From: Actinomycetes bacterium
Lineage (GTDB): Bacteria; Actinomycetota; Actinomycetes; Actinomycetales; Cellulomonadaceae
Assembly: GCA_023461115.1 (NCBI GenBank)
Contig: JAEWOA010000048.1
Location: forward strand, 1-6,128
Length of the DNA: 6,128 bases
Direction of reading: 5' to 3'
The notes beneath the pieces were generated by a model. That model was not told the DNA's origin, did no database searches, and worked only from the letters and a program-made list of their open reading frames with translations. The position numbers were made by a program, and so were the translations under genes. Below are positions 5,588-6,128 of this stretch, piece after piece; position 1 is the first letter of the stretch; every line of letters starts with the position of its first letter.

Positions 5588-6128
5588 TCATGCGGGCAGC
5601 GTGAAGCCCAACGCCTCCGCGGCCGCGAGCGGCCGTGGCTCGCTCGCCCAGCGGACGCCCACCTCGTCGGCGGCCGCCAACGACCGCAGCTCCGCGAGAT
5701 CCAGGTAGAGCGTGCCGCCCAAGTGGTCGGTCTCGTGCTGGACGATGCGCGCGGACCAGCCGCCGACCACCTCGTCGAGCGCGGCGCCGGCGTCGTCGAA
5801 GCCCGTCAGCCGCACGCGACGGCTCCGCGCGACGACCGCCTGCCAGCCTGGCACGGACAAGCAACCCTCGTAGAACGACGCGATCTCGTCGCCGACCGCC
5901 TCGTACCGCGGGTTGACGAGCGCCCGGAACTCCAGGCCGTCCCGCTCGCGCACGCGCGCGATCTCGGCGTGCGCGACGCCCGGGTCCTCGAGCACCGCGA
6001 GCGCGAGCGGCAGCCCGAGCTGCGGCGCCGCGAGGCCCACCCCGGGCGCTGCGCGCATGGTGCGGCGCATGACCGCGAGGAGCGCGGCCAGCTCGTCGTC
6101 GGCCAGCTGCGCGTCGTACGGCGCCGCG
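5588..6128 (-). CDS. def: Peptide deformylase, N-terminus cut by window edge
   Basis: Peptide deformylase removes the N-formyl group from newly made proteins, using a metal ion (usually Fe2+). The frame ends in TGA at 5588-5590 and stays open to the right edge, giving 179 visible residues. All three family motifs are present: GVGLAAPQ at 29-36 of the visible part, EGCLSVP at 87-93 with metal-binding Cys89, and QHETDHLGG at 130-138 with metal ligands His131 and His135 and catalytic Glu132. Residues upstream of the in-frame ATG at 6068-6070 (LADDELAALLAVM) fit the helix preceding motif 1, so that ATG is internal and perhaps 25-35 N-terminal residues are missing. A C-terminal extension ending RPLAAAEALGFTLP is, from memory, typical of one actinobacterial Def group. 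Actinobacteria often carry more than one def; whether this is the essential copy cannot be told. Confidence 0.96.
   Translation of the reverse strand, partial: AAPYDAQLADDELAALLAVMRRTMRAAPGVGLAAPQLGLPLALAVLEDPGVAHAEIARVRERDGLEFRALVNPRYEAVGDEIASFYEGCLSVPGWQAVVARSRRVRLTGFDDAGAALDEVVGGWSARIVQHETDHLGGTLYLDLAELRSLAAADEVGVRWASEPRPLAAAEALGFTLPA

Noticed and set aside
6068..6070. ATG as the start of def
   Set aside because: Starting here would leave only 9 residues before motif 1, and the upstream in-frame residues fit the deformylase helix, so the gene continues past the window edge.
1..6128. Mobile elements, CRISPR arrays, tRNA or rRNA genes, toxin-antitoxin or defence systems
   Set aside because: I saw no transposase, terminal repeats, spaced direct repeats, RNA-gene motifs or paired toxin gene. 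The MazG-like protein has no MazF or MazE partner nearby.

Overview
This is an ordinary chromosomal, housekeeping stretch from a very GC-rich Gram-positive bacterium, almost certainly an actinobacterium. The evidence is strong G/C preference at third codon positions, GTG starts for acpS and coaA, genes without Shine-Dalgarno sites preceded by TANNNT-type -10 boxes, and a type I pantothenate kinase that closely resembles (from memory) the mycobacterial enzyme. A Cellulomonas-like member of the Micrococcales is my best guess, but the sequence alone does not prove it. I see no mobile element, CRISPR array, tRNA, rRNA or obvious island.

Layout, left to right. (1) At 1-1015, plus strand, lies a gene for an uncharacterised putative lipoprotein whose true start is probably outside the window. 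(2) At 1054-3639, minus strand, is a tight three-gene operon transcribed right to left: glmS (glucosamine-6-phosphate synthase), a MazG-like nucleotide pyrophosphohydrolase, and acpS (holo-ACP synthase). The last two overlap by 4 bp (GTGA). (3) At 3640-3680 is a 41-bp divergent promoter region with a candidate -10 box for each direction 6-7 nt from the start codon and a dyad centred on its middle. Both glmS and coaA look leaderless. (4) At 3681-4649, plus strand, is coaA (pantothenate kinase). (5) At 4684-5388, minus strand, is a DedA/VTT-family membrane protein with a short T-x-x-P repeat tail, convergent with coaA. (6) At 5588-6128, minus strand, is a peptide deformylase (def) whose N-terminus runs off the right edge.

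How the genes fit together. GlmS starts the UDP-GlcNAc/peptidoglycan precursor pathway. CoaA commits pantothenate to CoA, and AcpS uses CoA to put 4'-phosphopantetheine on acyl carrier protein, so the divergent pair and its operon tie cell-wall, CoA and fatty-acid supply together. The MazG-like enzyme is probably a nucleotide-pool cleaning enzyme; its link to the other genes is only positional. DedA proteins support membrane homeostasis, and Def removes the formyl group from new proteins.

I did not find a previously undescribed system. The items most worth a second look are the compact, near-symmetrical glmS/coaA divergent promoter, the unclassified lipoprotein, and the translationally coupled mazG-like/acpS pair.
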